The notes under the pieces are model-generated. The model did no database searches and was not told the origin of the DNA. It worked only from the letters and a program-made list of their open reading frames with translations. A DNA stretch of 64,000 nt from Alligator mississippiensis (lineage: Eukaryota; Chordata; Crocodylia; Alligatoridae). Both the position numbers and the translations under genes were made by a program. Below are positions 22,500 through 34,713 of the stretch, piece by piece. The stretch's first letter is position 1, and each line of letters begins with the position of its first letter. The stretch is from assembly GCF_030867095.1 (NCBI RefSeq), contig NC_081831.1, positions 72,430,716-72,494,715 on the forward strand. The letters are read 5' to 3'.

Positions 22500-23730
22500 C
22501 TAAAATGAACCAAGAGGTGGTTAATGCTGTCCAGAACTTTGTCCAGGGCCCCACACTGTAGATACATCCTCACATCAAGAAAAGTCGGAGGCGCCTAAGA
22601 GAGTGAGAAAATCCCATCCCAAGAGTCCAGATTTAATACGAGGCTAAGCAGAAGCTCAAGGTATGAAAATTGCACTGACCTTTGCATGGAAAATATATTA
22701 ATACTGCAGCAAGTACTATAAACTTTATAGATGGGGGAACTGAAGCCCAAGAGATGATTACATACCCTCCATCCCCCCCCGCCCCCCCAAGTGCCCCTCA
22801 CTTCCCACCCACAGCCCACCAACCCTCCAGGTATCCCAGGGCCCACAACCCCTTGCCCCCACCCCCAGCAGAAGCCAAGCCCGGGCTGCCACTTGTGGGA
22901 AGCTTTGGCTGCTGTAGCCAGAGCAGAGCATGGAGCCTGGTTCTCTTACCCCACCACCCAGCCCCTCTCACAGGCAGCATGGCCAGAGTGGAGCTGGGGA
23001 GAAGGGGAGGATGCAGGCTGCCCTCTGTGGGCATGGGGCTCCCTGCCCTGCCACCCTTCCCCCAGGGGCTCCATGGCCCAGCAGGAGGGACCCAGTGGGG
23101 GAGGAACCACCACGCCACCATGGCCGCCAAACTGAGGTGCCTTCTGCCTGCCCAGCAGCAGCAGGGGCACAACTCCATGCTGCCATACCTCGCTTTGGCA
23201 GCCACGGTGGTACAGCACTTCCTACTGTACTGGGTCCCATTCACTGAGATGCAGAGGCAGGTTCTACCTAGAGCTGGTCCAGCCCGGATGCAGCCCCATG
23301 CCCCACTGTGGGTGCAGAAATCTTGGGAGCGGGGGGGAGGGGGCACATGCCCCCTCTGCCATTTTGCCTTGGCCCTCCCGCCCCCCTCTGCTGCACTGCC
23401 TCTGCTCCCCGCCCCCGCATCACATTGCCTGTGCCCTGCCCCCACCCCTCCAACATGTCGCCTGTGCCCCCGGATCCCTGTTTATCACAACCCCATCCGA
23501 TGATGTTGCAATCCCATTTGGGTCATGATGACCCACAGTTTGGGAACTGCTGCTTTAGGATGTCAGGGCTTGTGCAGCTGTTGTTGAGTGACCCATACCA
23601 AGTTAACATTTCTGCATGATGAGCGGGATCTATTTTGTTCATAGATGCTTAATTGCTGGAAAAGGTACATGGGTACCTATCACCTTTGAGACATGCAGAC
23701 TGTAACTGAAATACAAGCCAACTAGTTTAC
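22500..23730. other. ATP1B4 intron 4, with GC-rich repeat
   Basis: This 1.23-kb intron is dominated by a GC-rich block at about 22765-23545, listed separately. A MIR-like scrap (ACTTTATAGATGGGGGAACT) precedes it at 22718. Confidence 0.6.
22765..23545. mobile_element. GC-rich repeat ending in a hAT-like terminus
   Basis: The right part reads GGGTCATGATGACCCACAGT followed by TTGGGAACTGCTG, whose reverse complement starts CAGCAGTTCCCAAACTGTGG, a typical hAT terminus. No matching left end or target duplication was found, so the left boundary is approximate and the element may be truncated. The interior is C-rich and allows reading frames up to 273 codons without protein motifs. Confidence 0.5.
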
Positions 23731-23835
23731 CTGTGAGGAAGCGGTGCATACTGTCCACATATGGAAGCCAGCTGCTAGGCTCTGATACGTTGAAGGCAAT
23801 GGTAAACCCATGTATGTATGGTCTAATCATTACTC
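23731..23835 (-). CDS. ATP1B4: ATP1B4 exon 4
   Basis: The 105-base exon completes residue 117 (glycine), encodes residues 118-151 and contributes the first base of residue 152. It starts VMIRPYIHGFTIAFNVSEPS and ends DSMHRFLT. Human ATP1B4 has GVMIRPFAHSLNFNFNVSEP at this point. NVS is a potential N-glycan site. The minus-strand acceptor is GCCAG and the donor GTAAAC. Confidence 0.95.
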
Positions 23836-24615
23836 CTGGCAAATAAAACAATCTGTTATATTAACTAGCCACAGACATTTTATCAGTGTGTGAACTGAAG
23901 GCCTCCAGCATTGTGATCCCCATGTATAATTATAATTATAATCATCATCATTACTGATCTGCAGCAGTAAGACACAAGCCGTGCCTCAAGGAATTTACAG
24001 AATCATTTTGCTGAGACCCTTGACATGGACATGACTCTTCAGCTCCTCATGAAACAGCTGAAGGTACCTGACCATCAAAGCCCACAAGACCAGGTCTTTA
24101 GCAGGTGTGAATCTGGGCAGCTCTGCTGCCTGGATTTCTACCAGCTGAGAATTCAGCCCACTGTCTCTGCAGATCATCAACAGCCCTGGTGGTGTTCAAG
24201 AGGAAACTGGACAAGCACCTCATTGAGCTCGTTTGAGCCCAATTTCCTCCCACCCATGGCAGGGGACTAGACTGGATGATCTTACAGGTCCCTTCCGGTC
24301 CTTCTTTCTATGATGTCAGTGTAGCCACCCAAAGAGAGATTTTGCTGCTTCCTCCCATGTTAACAGAGGGTTTAACTCATGGTGCTTTCCTACATCCAAA
24401 AACTATTCTAGGCATGAGAACATATACCATTTGATTTTGTCTGAAGATTTCAGCTTCAAGGTATATGTAAAAGAACTGGAATTTTGATTGTTTAAATAAT
24501 GCTCTTTCCAGAAGGAGCAAAAATAAAGCATGTATTCAGGCAGCTAGTTTGATCGTCCCCTAGCCGTGAGCAGGGCTCTGAGAAAGCACAGTTGGATATG
24601 AGTTGAGGTGCTTAC
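23836..24615. other. ATP1B4 intron 3
   Basis: This 780-base intron carries a CR1 LINE 3' end at about 24165-24314 and a short ATA-rich tract at 23925-23945. No gene is visible. Confidence 0.7.
24165..24314 (+). mobile_element. CR1 LINE, truncated 3' end
   Basis: Diagnostic pieces are TTCAAGAGGAAACTGGACAA, GGGGACTAGACTGGATGATC and CAGGTCCCTTCCGGTCCTTC followed by TATGATG. This is the plus-sense 3' terminus of a 5'-truncated CR1 retrotransposon, inserted antisense to ATP1B4. Confidence 0.85.
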
Positions 24616-24744
24616 CTGGCGGAGCAACTCTATCCCTGTATATCGGTGTGTAGGGGTTCAGCGTGAGCACCATTACGTACATGCAGAAGGTGAACAACCC
24701 AGCCAGAAATAAGTACAAAATGAAGTAAAACAATAAGATCAAGC
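24616..24744 (-). CDS. ATP1B4: ATP1B4 exon 3, transmembrane helix
   Basis: The exon is 129 bases. It completes residue 74 (glycine) and encodes residues 75-116 plus the first base of residue 117. The hydrophobic run [19 protein letters not shown] is the single membrane-spanning helix of a type II protein, followed by [16 protein letters not shown], matching human CMYTLFLTISPYIPTF. The segment contacts the pump alpha subunit in the family. The acceptor is TTTTGCAG and the donor GTAAGC on the minus strand. Confidence 0.95.
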
Positions 24745-27047
24745 CTGCAAAACACAGAGGGCACGTTGCTGTTCATACAACCATTAGCAGTCCCAACTTC
24801 ACAAAAGGACACATCAATAGCTCTTTTCAGCACTTACTATTCTTTGACGATTATTGACATTGTACATTTGTTGAAGCAATGACCCTTTCCCTGGCTCCCC
24901 AAGACACACACAGACACATACGTACATCCAACTCACCTTCACCCTTTGGGGAAAATTTGGTTCAGGATCTATAATTCTCAACCAGATGCCATCTCCATGT
25001 GGCCCGGATAAAACCCTGGCTCTGAATTCCTCTGGATGCTGGGAAAGATGGAATTCTGACCTACATTCCCCCTTTATGGTTTGCTCCAGCCCTACCCTAT
25101 ATCCCACAGCTCAAACTGGACCCAGATCTCATCTCATTTGGTCTGAGTAGTTGCAATATCGAGATCACATGTGAAAGGGCCATTGAATTGCTCTTGCACA
25201 TATTTAATTCCTTAGAATTCCAATAGGAAAGATGATCCCTCACTAATCAGCTGTTTGACATCACGATCCAGATCTCTGGGGAACAATGCAAACAACATTA
25301 CACAGAAACATAGCAGCTCAGAAATACACATTACATTTGGCTTTTCCCCAAGCCCATAGGCCAAAGAGCAGTATTTATTTTTTCCAGGACCAGGGCTGAG
25401 GTTGTCTCCTGAGAATACAGTCTATGAATAAAAGCCAGTGATTCAGAAAATAAAGTTAGACCATAACACAAACATTTCCCAAGAGAAGCGTGATTCCAGT
25501 TTCAAAGCAAGCCCTGAGAACACAGATGTGCACTTTCACCTCCCTGTTCTCGAGGTGTTTATGTTGGGGGAATTTTTAGTGATGGGAACTAGATGGGAAC
25601 GTACATTCAACTTCGGGCTGAACAAAGGAGGCTCAGCAGGGGAGCTGAGGTGTAGGGGAGTAGAACCAGTAGAATACAGAGCCATGATGGAGGAAGAAGT
25701 TCATCGGCTCTGAGATCTGAGAGCAGGTTCTTGCCACGAGTGAGATCTGAAGAAAATTCCTGGTTCTCACTCTCTTCCCCAAAAGGGGTCAGGGCTGCCA
25801 TACAGAGCTAAATTCTTGGGCAGCAAAGAGTTGGTCAACCGCCGTTTATCTTAATTCCCTCTGCTTTTGGAAGAACTAAAAATACTAAACCCCTGGGAAA
25901 GTGGGTGAGGGGGTATCTTGGGGGCTTCTACTGCATGGCTGCCGAAACTGAGTCTGATAAAAGCTGCATCATCAGCTAGGCCCAGAGAGTAAAACAGGTG
26001 CCTCAAGATTTCCCCTGCAAGCTCCTGGCACTGCCAGACTGAGGGGGAGCCAGGGCACCTTCTTTTGGTCCACAGGCTCCTTCTTAGAGGGTACAACATC
26101 TAAGGAACTCCACAGACCATATTCTGCTCTCAGTTATCCTGATATAGTGGTCGTTGTGATGTCAGTGGCATTACTCCAGGTGTACCCCCAAGAGAATGAA
26201 GGCAGAATCTGGTCTTATGCATTTAAACTGGTGTGACTCTCCAGCTAGTTACCTAGCTTCACACACACCGGCTGGCATCATATCAGTGGGGTCTCTTCAA
26301 ATGTACAGCGAGCGAGAGCAGAAGCTGAGTAACTGAAGGCTCTTTGACATGAGGGGATGGCTTGGGCCTCAGCTGAGGAGAGCCCCATCACACAGCTACC
26401 ACGACTTGCAGGCAGACACTGTTCCTTAGCAATGCACCACCGCTGGGCTTACCCCTCCCATTATTTTTCAGTTCTGCTTTGGCACAAGCCATGCCAAGTG
26501 CTGTCACAAACAGTGACCACCTTGCAGGGCTATTCACACTGGGGTCAGAGCACCTTGTGCCCTGAGGCTCTTCTGAAATGTATAGCCAGGAAACAATGCA
26601 TTGTGTAAATCCAGTGGCAAAACATCACTGCTCTCTGCCATTCAGCCATGAGTGAGCTTGCTTATAAAACAGCAAAAAAGACTTGGAAAACTTGTGTGTT
26701 CGCCTTCATCACCATGTATTCAAGAGAAAACAATTCAGGCCCTGGAACACACTCTTCCTTTCAGCTGGTATTTGTCAGAGATGTGGAAGGTAAAGGCCAT
26801 TCTTCCCTTAGCTTTCGTTAGTTGGCACCTTCATTTTAAAAGTGTATTGGAGCCAAGGCCCAAAACTACATGGAAAGAGCTCTGTCTGAGATACCCTACT
26901 GAGTCTGCTCCTTGTGCTGTGTAGAGTGGTACCTGTGTGGGAGTGGGTGCGTGTGTGGATGGTACGAAGCGTTGCTCAGTTCTGGGATGCTAAAGACCAA
27001 TAAAATCATGTGTCATCAAATAATAAACACATGGGTGTGCAGAACAT

Positions 27048-27117
27048 TAAAGCATTTGGGGCTGGAACTAGATGACCTCCTGAGGTCTCTTCCAGCCCCC
27101 TCATTCTCTATGATTCT
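27048..27117 (+). mobile_element. CR1 LINE tail fragment
   Basis: The sequence GGGGCTGGAACTAGATGACC, then TCCTGAGGTCTCTTCCAGCC and TCTATGATTCTTATG, is a short plus-sense CR1 3' end. Confidence 0.8.
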
Positions 27118-28482
27118 TATGTGCTGGTTACAAAATTATTACAATGTCTATAAAATGTATGGTTATTATTCAGCACCTGGAGCACATTCATGGGAGGGGG
27201 AAGGGAGTGAGGTATATTTTGTAGTCTTATTTTTACATAGAACTGTTTTTATAATTTTATTTAAAAGAGCCAAAGCTGCCAAATTCTCTGAAAATTAGTG
27301 TTTGAGGCTTCAAGAATCACAGGAGATTTGAGTGAATTAAAACACTCCAGCACCAGCAAACAACTTGCAGCTCTAGTCAACATATCCATTTCGGTTGTAT
27401 GTGTCCAACCTGACACTGGTCCTTGTGTATGAGTTCTTTAAAGGCAATCTCCACCATCATTCAATCCACAGTGATAGTGTCTTCATTTTACATCTGCCAT
27501 AAGCATTGCCAAACCAGGCTCCCTATGCAACTGGGACAGCTTACGTGTCATCTGACTGCACTGTAGCACATAGCATTGGCTGACCCCTGAATCACATCAC
27601 TAGCTGAGTAGCTTTACAGCTGCTGTAAATTGATCCTTTTTTGTTCTGGCTGCAGCTGATTTTACACAATAAGTCTCTTGGCTTATGTGAGGACAGTCAC
27701 TGTGGGCTTTGCAGGAGACTAAAACCTTGGCAAGAGAAATGAACAAGTTGCAAGGCTTGTCTGTTTGCTACTGGAGCCAAGTGCTCAGTGTTGCCAAATT
27801 GCCTGTTCTTTGTGTTTTGAAAAAAAACCTGCTGATCATCACACTGTCTGCAATTGCTTTGGGACTTGCAAATGCCTGAGAATATCACTGGCTAAACCGA
27901 GCTGAGGTAAATCCAGAGTTGCTGCCCTGAAGTCAGCAGTATTACTGCAACACAAAATGCATCTGATTTTAAAATCGAGCCCAACCCAATCGCTTTCAAG
28001 CCAGTGAACAAGTTGCCAGGAAAACGTTGCTGAAAAAGCCCACTGCATCATGCATACTGTCAGTACTGAGCCCTGGACCAAGCTGCAGCAGCAGTGCTAC
28101 TGGGGCAGTATGAGTAGCACCTGCTCTCAGTCACAGTCCCATATTGCCTGTTTTCAACCATTTCCATCTGGCTCTCTGGCCTGAGTATAATTTTTTAGAG
28201 GTGGTGGATAATGCTGTCAGAAAATCCTAGCTAGGGAGTCAGATCCTGCTTCCCTGAATCTCACGCAGTGCTATTGATTTACTCATGTAGGTAAGAACTT
28301 ATTGTGGCCTGGCCACCCACATTAATGGAGTTACTTTTGTTTTACAGTGGGGTAACCATGAGGTGATTTAGACTCCCACTATGCCCTGCCTGTTCTACAA
28401 GGGCAATGATGCACATATCAAAGGACTCTACAATCTGCACGTTGAAATCTAAGTTAACCAAAGGTAATGCTTCCCCGAGGCG

Positions 28483-28765
28483 TCATAGAGAAGTAAGGCT
28501 GGAAGAGACCTCAAGAGGTCATCTAGTCCAGGGGTGGTCAACCTGAGCCAGAGCCAGAATTTAGCAATGTACATTGCCAAAGAGCCACAGTAATACATAA
28601 TGACGTGACGTAACGGCTACGGAAGCAGGTCACCGTGCGATTGTGCAAAGATTCAAGAAGATGCATATTAACTTTTGAAGAGCCACATGTGGAGCCACTG
28701 GTTGGCCACCCCTGATCTAGTCCATCCCCTGCCTGAGGCCAAATCATCCCTATCCAAACCATTTT
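28483..28765 (-). mobile_element. CR1 LINE tail, interrupted by a hAT element
   Basis: The left part (28483-28528) reads TCATAGAGAAGTAAGGCTGG and AAGAGACCTCAAGAGGTCAT, the reverse complement of a CR1 3' end. The right part resumes at 28715 with ATCTAGTCCATCCCCTGCCT. The 186-bp hAT element between them shows that the CR1 was there first. Confidence 0.82.
28529..28714. mobile_element. hAT MITE (186 bp) nested in CR1
   Basis: Terminal inverted repeats are CAGGGGTGGTCAACC and, in reverse complement, CAGGGGTGGCCAACC, 14 of 15 identical. The flanks are a perfect 8-bp duplication, ATCTAGTC, at 28521-28528 and 28715-28722. The interior has GAGCCAGAGCCAGAATT and GAGCCACATGTGGAGCC motifs and no coding capacity. 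Confidence 0.93.
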
Positions 28766-29155
28766 ATCAAGGCCCCATTTGACACTACGCCACAGAGGCA
28801 TACCAGGAGATATGAGAATCTCCTCTATGAATGCACAATCATCAGAAAGGCCCTGCATGTACATTTTGGTCCAGATTTTTCAGCCTAGCTACATACATCA
28901 CATTATAAACAGCACATACAAACAGTCAGTAAGACACCTCAGTGGCTACTGTTCACTTAAAAACCCAACTTGTGTCCAAATGAAGATATTAGATGGGTAG
29001 TCACATGCATGTTCTGAAAATCAGGCATTGGAATTGGGAGCTGCAATTCTAAGCGTCTCCAAAATCATCTTCACTCACCCTCCTTGGTGCTTGTTTAAGT
29101 GTTGTCTCTCAGCACATTCAGTGCTGCAGAAAAAGGCCAGCTTGGCCTCCTAAAG

Positions 29156-29334
29156 CAGTGGTTTCCAACCTTGGGTTCCAACCCAAATGAGGGTCGCGGG
29201 GGCAATGCTGGGGGTGCTGCACACAAAGGATGAGCCACACTGTGTGCCGGGAGCTCCTCTGCCCCCGAACTGCCGCCACTGCCGCACTCCACTCCCAGCA
29301 GCAGGTCATGGCAAAAAAAAGATGAGAACCACTG
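29156..29334. mobile_element. hAT-like MITE (179 bp)
   Basis: The ends CAGTGGTTTCCAACCTTGG and, in reverse complement, CAGTGGTTCTCATCTTTT are typical of Charlie-type hAT elements. Flanks TCCTAAAG and TCCTAGAA agree at 6 of 8 positions. The interior is GC-rich with no reading frame of interest. Confidence 0.8.
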
Positions 29335-30096
29335 TCCTAGAATTTTAAATCCTCCATGTCTCCACAGAGTGGACATCACTGACAGCAGCAGGGGGAGCGT
29401 CCATGCCACCCATCAGCCCTGGTCTGGGAAGGCAGCTCTAACTTCAGTGCCTACAACAGGGGCCTACAACAAGGCAGCAGCTCTCCCCACTCCCAGGTGA
29501 ATACACAGGATGATTAAACACTCTCAGATTCATTCACATCCACTCCTAGGTAGCACCAGAGGTTTAATTCTTCTCTGGCTCTTGGTGTTTTTAAGGATGT
29601 TAAAGAAAACAGCTATTAAAACACAAAGGCCAAGAGACAGAAACCCAATCCCACTGACTTGTAACTCCTGTTTAACTGAGAGCAGAATATGGCCATAAAG
29701 CTGCAGTAAACTACGTTGTTTGATAGGAGTTGAACACATGTAAAAAAAGAGCCTGGGGCTAACACTGATCTTTGATCACCAGTAAGTCTCACTTATGGTG
29801 CCTGAAATACTCATGTCTCAGTGGCATGATCCTTAATCCCCTTAACTTGATAACATTAAAGGCAATGGCTCAATAATGAGGGTGGCTTTCCCTGGACTAT
29901 ATGCTTTTAAAAGGACACTAATTTGCTGGGATCCTACAGTTCTCTATAAAGCCACCTGTTAGAAAGATATGTGTGGCTCCCTTAAAATAACAGGATTTAG
30001 GTTGTATGTGCTCTGCTATATCCTAGCAAGGACACTGACAAACAAGTGAATCTCTTGTGAGAAAGAACAGAGAAGGAATGGAGGCACAGAACCTAC

Positions 30097-30253
30097 CCCA
30101 GCTCTTAGCTGTTCTTCCCAGACATGTTCTGTTCTCTGGATCCCAAAGGAAATTTTTCATTTCTTGAATTACATCTGCCCAAGTTTTCTTCGCCATCACT
30201 TCCTCTCTCCCTTCTCTGCCGGAGTTCTGCATTTGCTGTTCCTGCTTATTTTC
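30097..30253 (-). CDS. ATP1B4: ATP1B4 exon 2, cytosolic N-terminal domain
   Basis: The exon is 157 bases, starting in phase 0 after TTCCAG and ending one base into a codon before GTAGGT. It encodes residues 22-73: ENKQEQQMQNSGREGREEVM, then AKKTWADVIQEMKNFLWDPE and NRTCLGRTAKSW. The FLWDPE..R..LGRT(A/G).SW pattern is the conserved cytosolic motif before the transmembrane helix in beta subunits. In placental mammals this domain contains long glutamate runs; here there are only scattered charged residues. An internal methionine (residue 29, codon at 30232-30230) offers a less likely alternative start. Confidence 0.9.
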
Positions 30254-31588
30254 CTGGAATAGTTACAAAACAAGCCCCACAAACAAAGTAAGCATCTCAT
30301 TGGCCAAAAATAAATGCAAAAGCACTTACTATCTGGAAACGGTTCAAATTTCCATTTTCCCATCATCACTCCTGTGTTATGGAGAGACAGCTTTCTGGCT
30401 GAAGTCATTTAGAATTACTTATATCCCAGCATTCATTTTTCCAGGGGACATACAATAACGCTGTTAAACTGGGCACTATCCCATCATTCATTTCTAATCT
30501 GTGTGAACTTTCTAAAAGACACTCTAAAAGATGGGAGAGTGTTTTTACAGCTCTCTTATGTATCTCTGTGGTAAAAAATACAATGTACTGAATTTGTGAC
30601 AGAAGTCACCACTGAACACTGTTAAACTAAGTCTTCCAAGTTCTTTCTCTCAGCATGCAAGTAAGTTTGCGGTCTTTGAAGATATGTTTGTGTCATTTGT
30701 TTTGGGTTGCATGAGGTTCTAGAGATCTGGACCTCTACAACAGCAGGAAAGTTTGAGCCGTCTTAGCCTCTAGTAAAAGGAGACTTCATAATTTTAGGCT
30801 GTGGACACAACTCTGAGTATCTTTTTCCAGCTGAAGATGACAGTGATGTGATGAGCTGTGAGGATTCTCCCTCATGACACCCAAACTACGAGGTGTTATG
30901 CCTCCTTACACATGTGGAAGAACCTTCCTTTGAACTCGGTGCTTGAGTGACCCCAAGATCAACCTCAAACCATTCTCAGAAATAAGTCTGGTCATGGTTC
31001 CAAGGAAACATATGTCAGATGCTACCTGAACTGGGACTGCAGGAGAATACCACACAAAAGCTGGTAGTGCCACCTGGTTCTGACGTCAACCTAGAACTTC
31101 AGCCATGTTCTTCTTGCTTATCTGAACTACAGCTAAGCAAAAGTTTGGGGAAGGAATTTGGCTGAAGCCAAAATGATGTTTTGTAAGGGCTCTCAAAGAA
31201 AACCCACTCCATTGCACACAGTTTTCACTGAAGCCTTTTTATAACACACATCCAAAGACAGCATGATTTACTAACCCATCCAAGAAGGAGGTTTACATTC
31301 AAGGCGGTCCTGAAGCCAGACACCTGGTTTCTGGTTTGGCTCAAAGCCTTTCTAAAAATTAAGGGGTTCACATCTTTTGCACCATCTCACTGAGAAGGGT
31401 CTGATCTGAGAAGTTTGGCTAGTGAATAAGTTCCAAATGGCTCCAAATGCTTAGTGTTCGGTCTTATCTGCATCTTTTACAGATGAACGTGAAACAAGTT
31501 CAGGACTGGATTGGGACCTAATTCCCCCATAACTTCATGGTGTTTTGGTTTGGACCTGGCTGTAGTTTACACATATATTCCTCTGGAC

Positions 31589-31812
31589 CAGGGGCTCCCA
31601 AACTGTAGTACACATACCCCTGGAGGTATGCAAGACATCTCTGGAGGGGGGCGGGGTATGCGGGAAAAATGTATAATGGTGGATTTAATTTTCATTATAA
31701 CAATAATTGGAATTTAAGGGGTTAAAATATAAAACGTATGCTGGTAAAGGTATGCAGGCAGCTGGTAAATCTGGAAGGGGGCACACAATAAGAAAAAGTT
31801 TGGGAAACTCTG
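31589..31812. mobile_element. hAT MITE (224 bp)
   Basis: The left end is CAGGGGCTCCCAAACTGTAG and the right end, reversed, CAGAGTTTCCCAAACTTT. The flanks CTCTGGAC (31581-31588) and CTCTAGAC (31813-31820) match at 7 of 8 positions. No coding capacity is present. Confidence 0.88.
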
Positions 31813-33759
31813 CTCTAGACAATTCTGTCTAGGAGCCAACTGTGCATGCCTCTCAGCAATGCAGAGGGGATCTTTGCCTTGTTAAAGTTGAGGGATCAGA
31901 TTAACACGCTGTCCATCTGCACCTGTTGGAGTTTAGCTGTTATAAATCATAAGTATCCAGGGGCTTCAGGAATGCCATTAGGGAGATTCCCAATAGCAGC
32001 TGGGAGCTTCAAGTTCAGTGGCTTTTCATTAACCCTTATTAAAAAAATTCCTCTGTTTCCAAGGGAAAACAACTCCCCTCAGAGGCACCACCTGCTGCTA
32101 ATCCCATTATCCAGATCTCTTCTTGTGCACTCCATAAGTCACCCATTTTTTTTAAAAAGGCCTATTGAAGAGATGAGGAAATAAAAAATGTTCTTTGGGC
32201 ACAACTTCCAACAAGTCAGATCTCTCCAGCAGCTGGAGTATGCCATGTAGCCACCATCTCAGTATTCCCCCTGATTGGCAGTCATAAAACTGTGTAACAA
32301 GTTATTGAGAAATGTAAGTGAAAGTTATGCCTTTTACAGCCTTTACCATAACCCCAGTATTTTTAGTAGTGGATATAATTGGCCCAGCCTAGCACTGGTA
32401 TAAATCAGTACTGTCCCATGGACTTTGCTGAATTATGCTATCTGGGAACCCAGCCCAATATCTCTTAGTGATGTGTGTGCATCTAACTGTTGCTACTCTT
32501 GCAGCATTAAATGTAAAAGAGCTAGAATTCCACTGTAAATCTGGAGGAACACACTGTTTGACTCCTAGTGTCAGATATCTAGTTATTCCCCAAGTTAGCT
32601 TCTTGTTAATGCAACAGACAATGACCAGGCATCAGAAAACTGATTTCTTTGGACCGAGATAGGATCAGGGGATTTTATAGCCAGCTCCATACATTTCTGA
32701 CTGTATAAGATTGGACTGTAGCCTGGTATCAAAATCCCAACTGAATGACAGAATGCACAGCAAGTGAAGAAAAGAAACCTTCTCTTCTTCTCACTTAAAA
32801 AAAATTGCTATTAACTGATATTTTGGAAGCATTTCTGAGACCACCTGTAATGTGATGGAGATTACTTGGATCCAGAGAGTAGACAAAGAGAAGCCATTTA
32901 GGAATGCTTGGGGAAAAGCTACTCTCAGCTGGATTTTAGCCAACATTAAACTCTCAGTCAGCTGATTCCTTTGTTTCTTGCAATTCACAGAGCCATCATG
33001 TCCTGAACTGGGAAGATGACTCATGCACAGCAATTAGCTAAGAACTCTTTAAAAACTTTTTTTTTTTGGCGGGGGGGGGCAATACTTCACCCGACTCACC
33101 AGGGGGCAGTCTGGTGCTCTCCCAGAGAGTTTGGATCCATATCCCTTGCTGTCCCTTTATGGATGCATCTTGGCAGGGATAAAATTGTGATAATGTCTCC
33201 AGTAAATCTGGCAGCGAGATAGTTCCTCCATGGGCCTGGCTCGATTGACTCCAATGAGCCATTTACATCAGCTGAGCACTTGGCCCCCGATGTGTGGAAC
33301 GGCTTCATGATTTGCCAGAGGAAACAGACAAGCAGGGAATCAGTGTGTGAGGCCAGCAATGATGATAGTGGCCCCCACATTGATCAGCGTATCATCCTGC
33401 ACTCCCAGTGGGTGCTAAGAGGACTCCACACCTTGCAGGATCCAGCCCTGCTGATAGAGAGAAGATGCAAGAACCCCAGATCAGCAGCTGCCAGCCAGCT
33501 GTGTCTTGGGAGTGAGATGCTGCTCCTTTACAAGACAGCTCTCAGCTTCTCCTGCAGTTCTCCAAACTGGGAAGGAAGCATTTAAGCACTGGCAGACTGG
33601 ATTTAAGCACAGCCAGTCTGTACAGACCCCTGGGGTTGACAGGATCTGTTCTGAGCTGGAGGGGCCTGTAAGGAGGTTGTGTCCAAGAAGCCAGGAGGCT
33701 TTGAAGCTGCCTGCTGGCATTTGCCTTGAATAAGGAGCTGCCCAGGGGATCCTCCAGGT

Positions 33760-33944
33760 CAGGTGGGCAAAATGCAGACCGGGGGCTGGATGCAGCCTGC
33801 CAGGCTATTCTATCCAGCCCATGGGGCCCCTAAAAAATTTAGAAAATGAATATTAATCTGCCCTGGGCTGCCTGTCATGTGGCCCTCGATTGCTTGCAGA
33901 AACTCAGTAAGCAGCCCTCTGCTCAAAATAATTGCCCGCCCCTG
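33760..33944. mobile_element. hAT MITE (185 bp)
   Basis: Inverted ends CAGGTGGGCAAAATGC and, reversed, CAGGGGCGGGCAATTAT are flanked by a perfect 8-bp duplication, CTCCAGGT, at 33752-33759 and 33945-33952. It belongs to the very common vertebrate type with a GGCCC-rich interior. Confidence 0.92.
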
Positions 33945-34453
33945 CTCCAGGTGTTGCAAGTGGCATCACCAACACCCTGCTCCAACACCTACTCCTGCTG
34001 GAATCAGTTTGAGGAACAGAGATGGAGCACAGCCAGGACAGAGCAGGGTTCAGTGCGAACCTCTTAACACTCCTCCGTGCTTCTAGAATTAAACAGGAGC
34101 CAAGTCTGAGCACTTGATTCTGCTGGGATGACACCATCCCTGCCCAGGCAGAACTTGGACTGCAGGGCTATTAACAGCGACCTTGGCAAGAAGAGAACAT
34201 GTGAACTAGGGAACAGGCAAAAACTCCTGGTGAAAAAGAAGTCAGCAGTACCTTGCGGGGTGGGCAGGAAAGGAACCAAGCACAGAGCAAGAAAAGCTGG
34301 ATCTGCTGAGCAACAGACCAGACGGCTGCCTATTGGTGTCTGTGCAGCCTGCAGGCACATTGCTGTTAGTCACTAGCACTGAGAGGTCCCAAATGAGATC
34401 AAGGCTGCGCACAGACGTGGGAGAGAGGATCTCTGCTTTACAGATCACACAGT

Positions 34454-34713
34454 GGGCATGTCTACACATGCCGCTGACTGTGCAGTTGTTACTGACTTTA
34501 GCAAGTACTAAATGACTATGCAGTAACTGCCATTACTGCGCAGTCTGGGCGACGCATGGGTCATTTCTGCCCCTACTGCACAGCAGCTCATTGGTATTGT
34601 GGTGTAGTGTCAGTGTCACGGTTTGTGCCTGATGATGCTATGTCGCCGTAGTGACGAGCTACGTGGCCATACCTTGTTACTATGGCGACATAGTGTCTTG
34701 TGCAGACATGCCC
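34454..34713. mobile_element. Harbinger-like MITE (260 bp)
   Basis: The ends are GGGCATGTCTACACATGC and, reversed, GGGCATGTCTGCACAAGA, sharing 10 bases before the first mismatch. Trinucleotide AGT flanks both sides, fitting the 3-bp target duplication of PIF/Harbinger elements. The interior has further self-complementary pieces such as ATGTCGCCGTAGTGAC and TATGGCGACATAG. The superfamily call is inference. Confidence 0.75.

Larger units (their letters stand above)
24745..30096. other. ATP1B4 intron 2
   Basis: This intron of 5.35 kb holds CR1 tails at 27048-27117 and 28483-28765, a hAT MITE nested in the latter, another hAT-like element at 29156-29334, and otherwise unique sequence. A short (CA) stretch lies at 24899-24922. 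No further coding exon was recognised. Confidence 0.65.

Noticed and set aside
22682..23503. 273-codon plus-strand frame and several overlapping frames on both strands
   Set aside because: Many simultaneous frames in a C-rich block are a composition effect. It lies in an intron of ATP1B4 and shows no domain.
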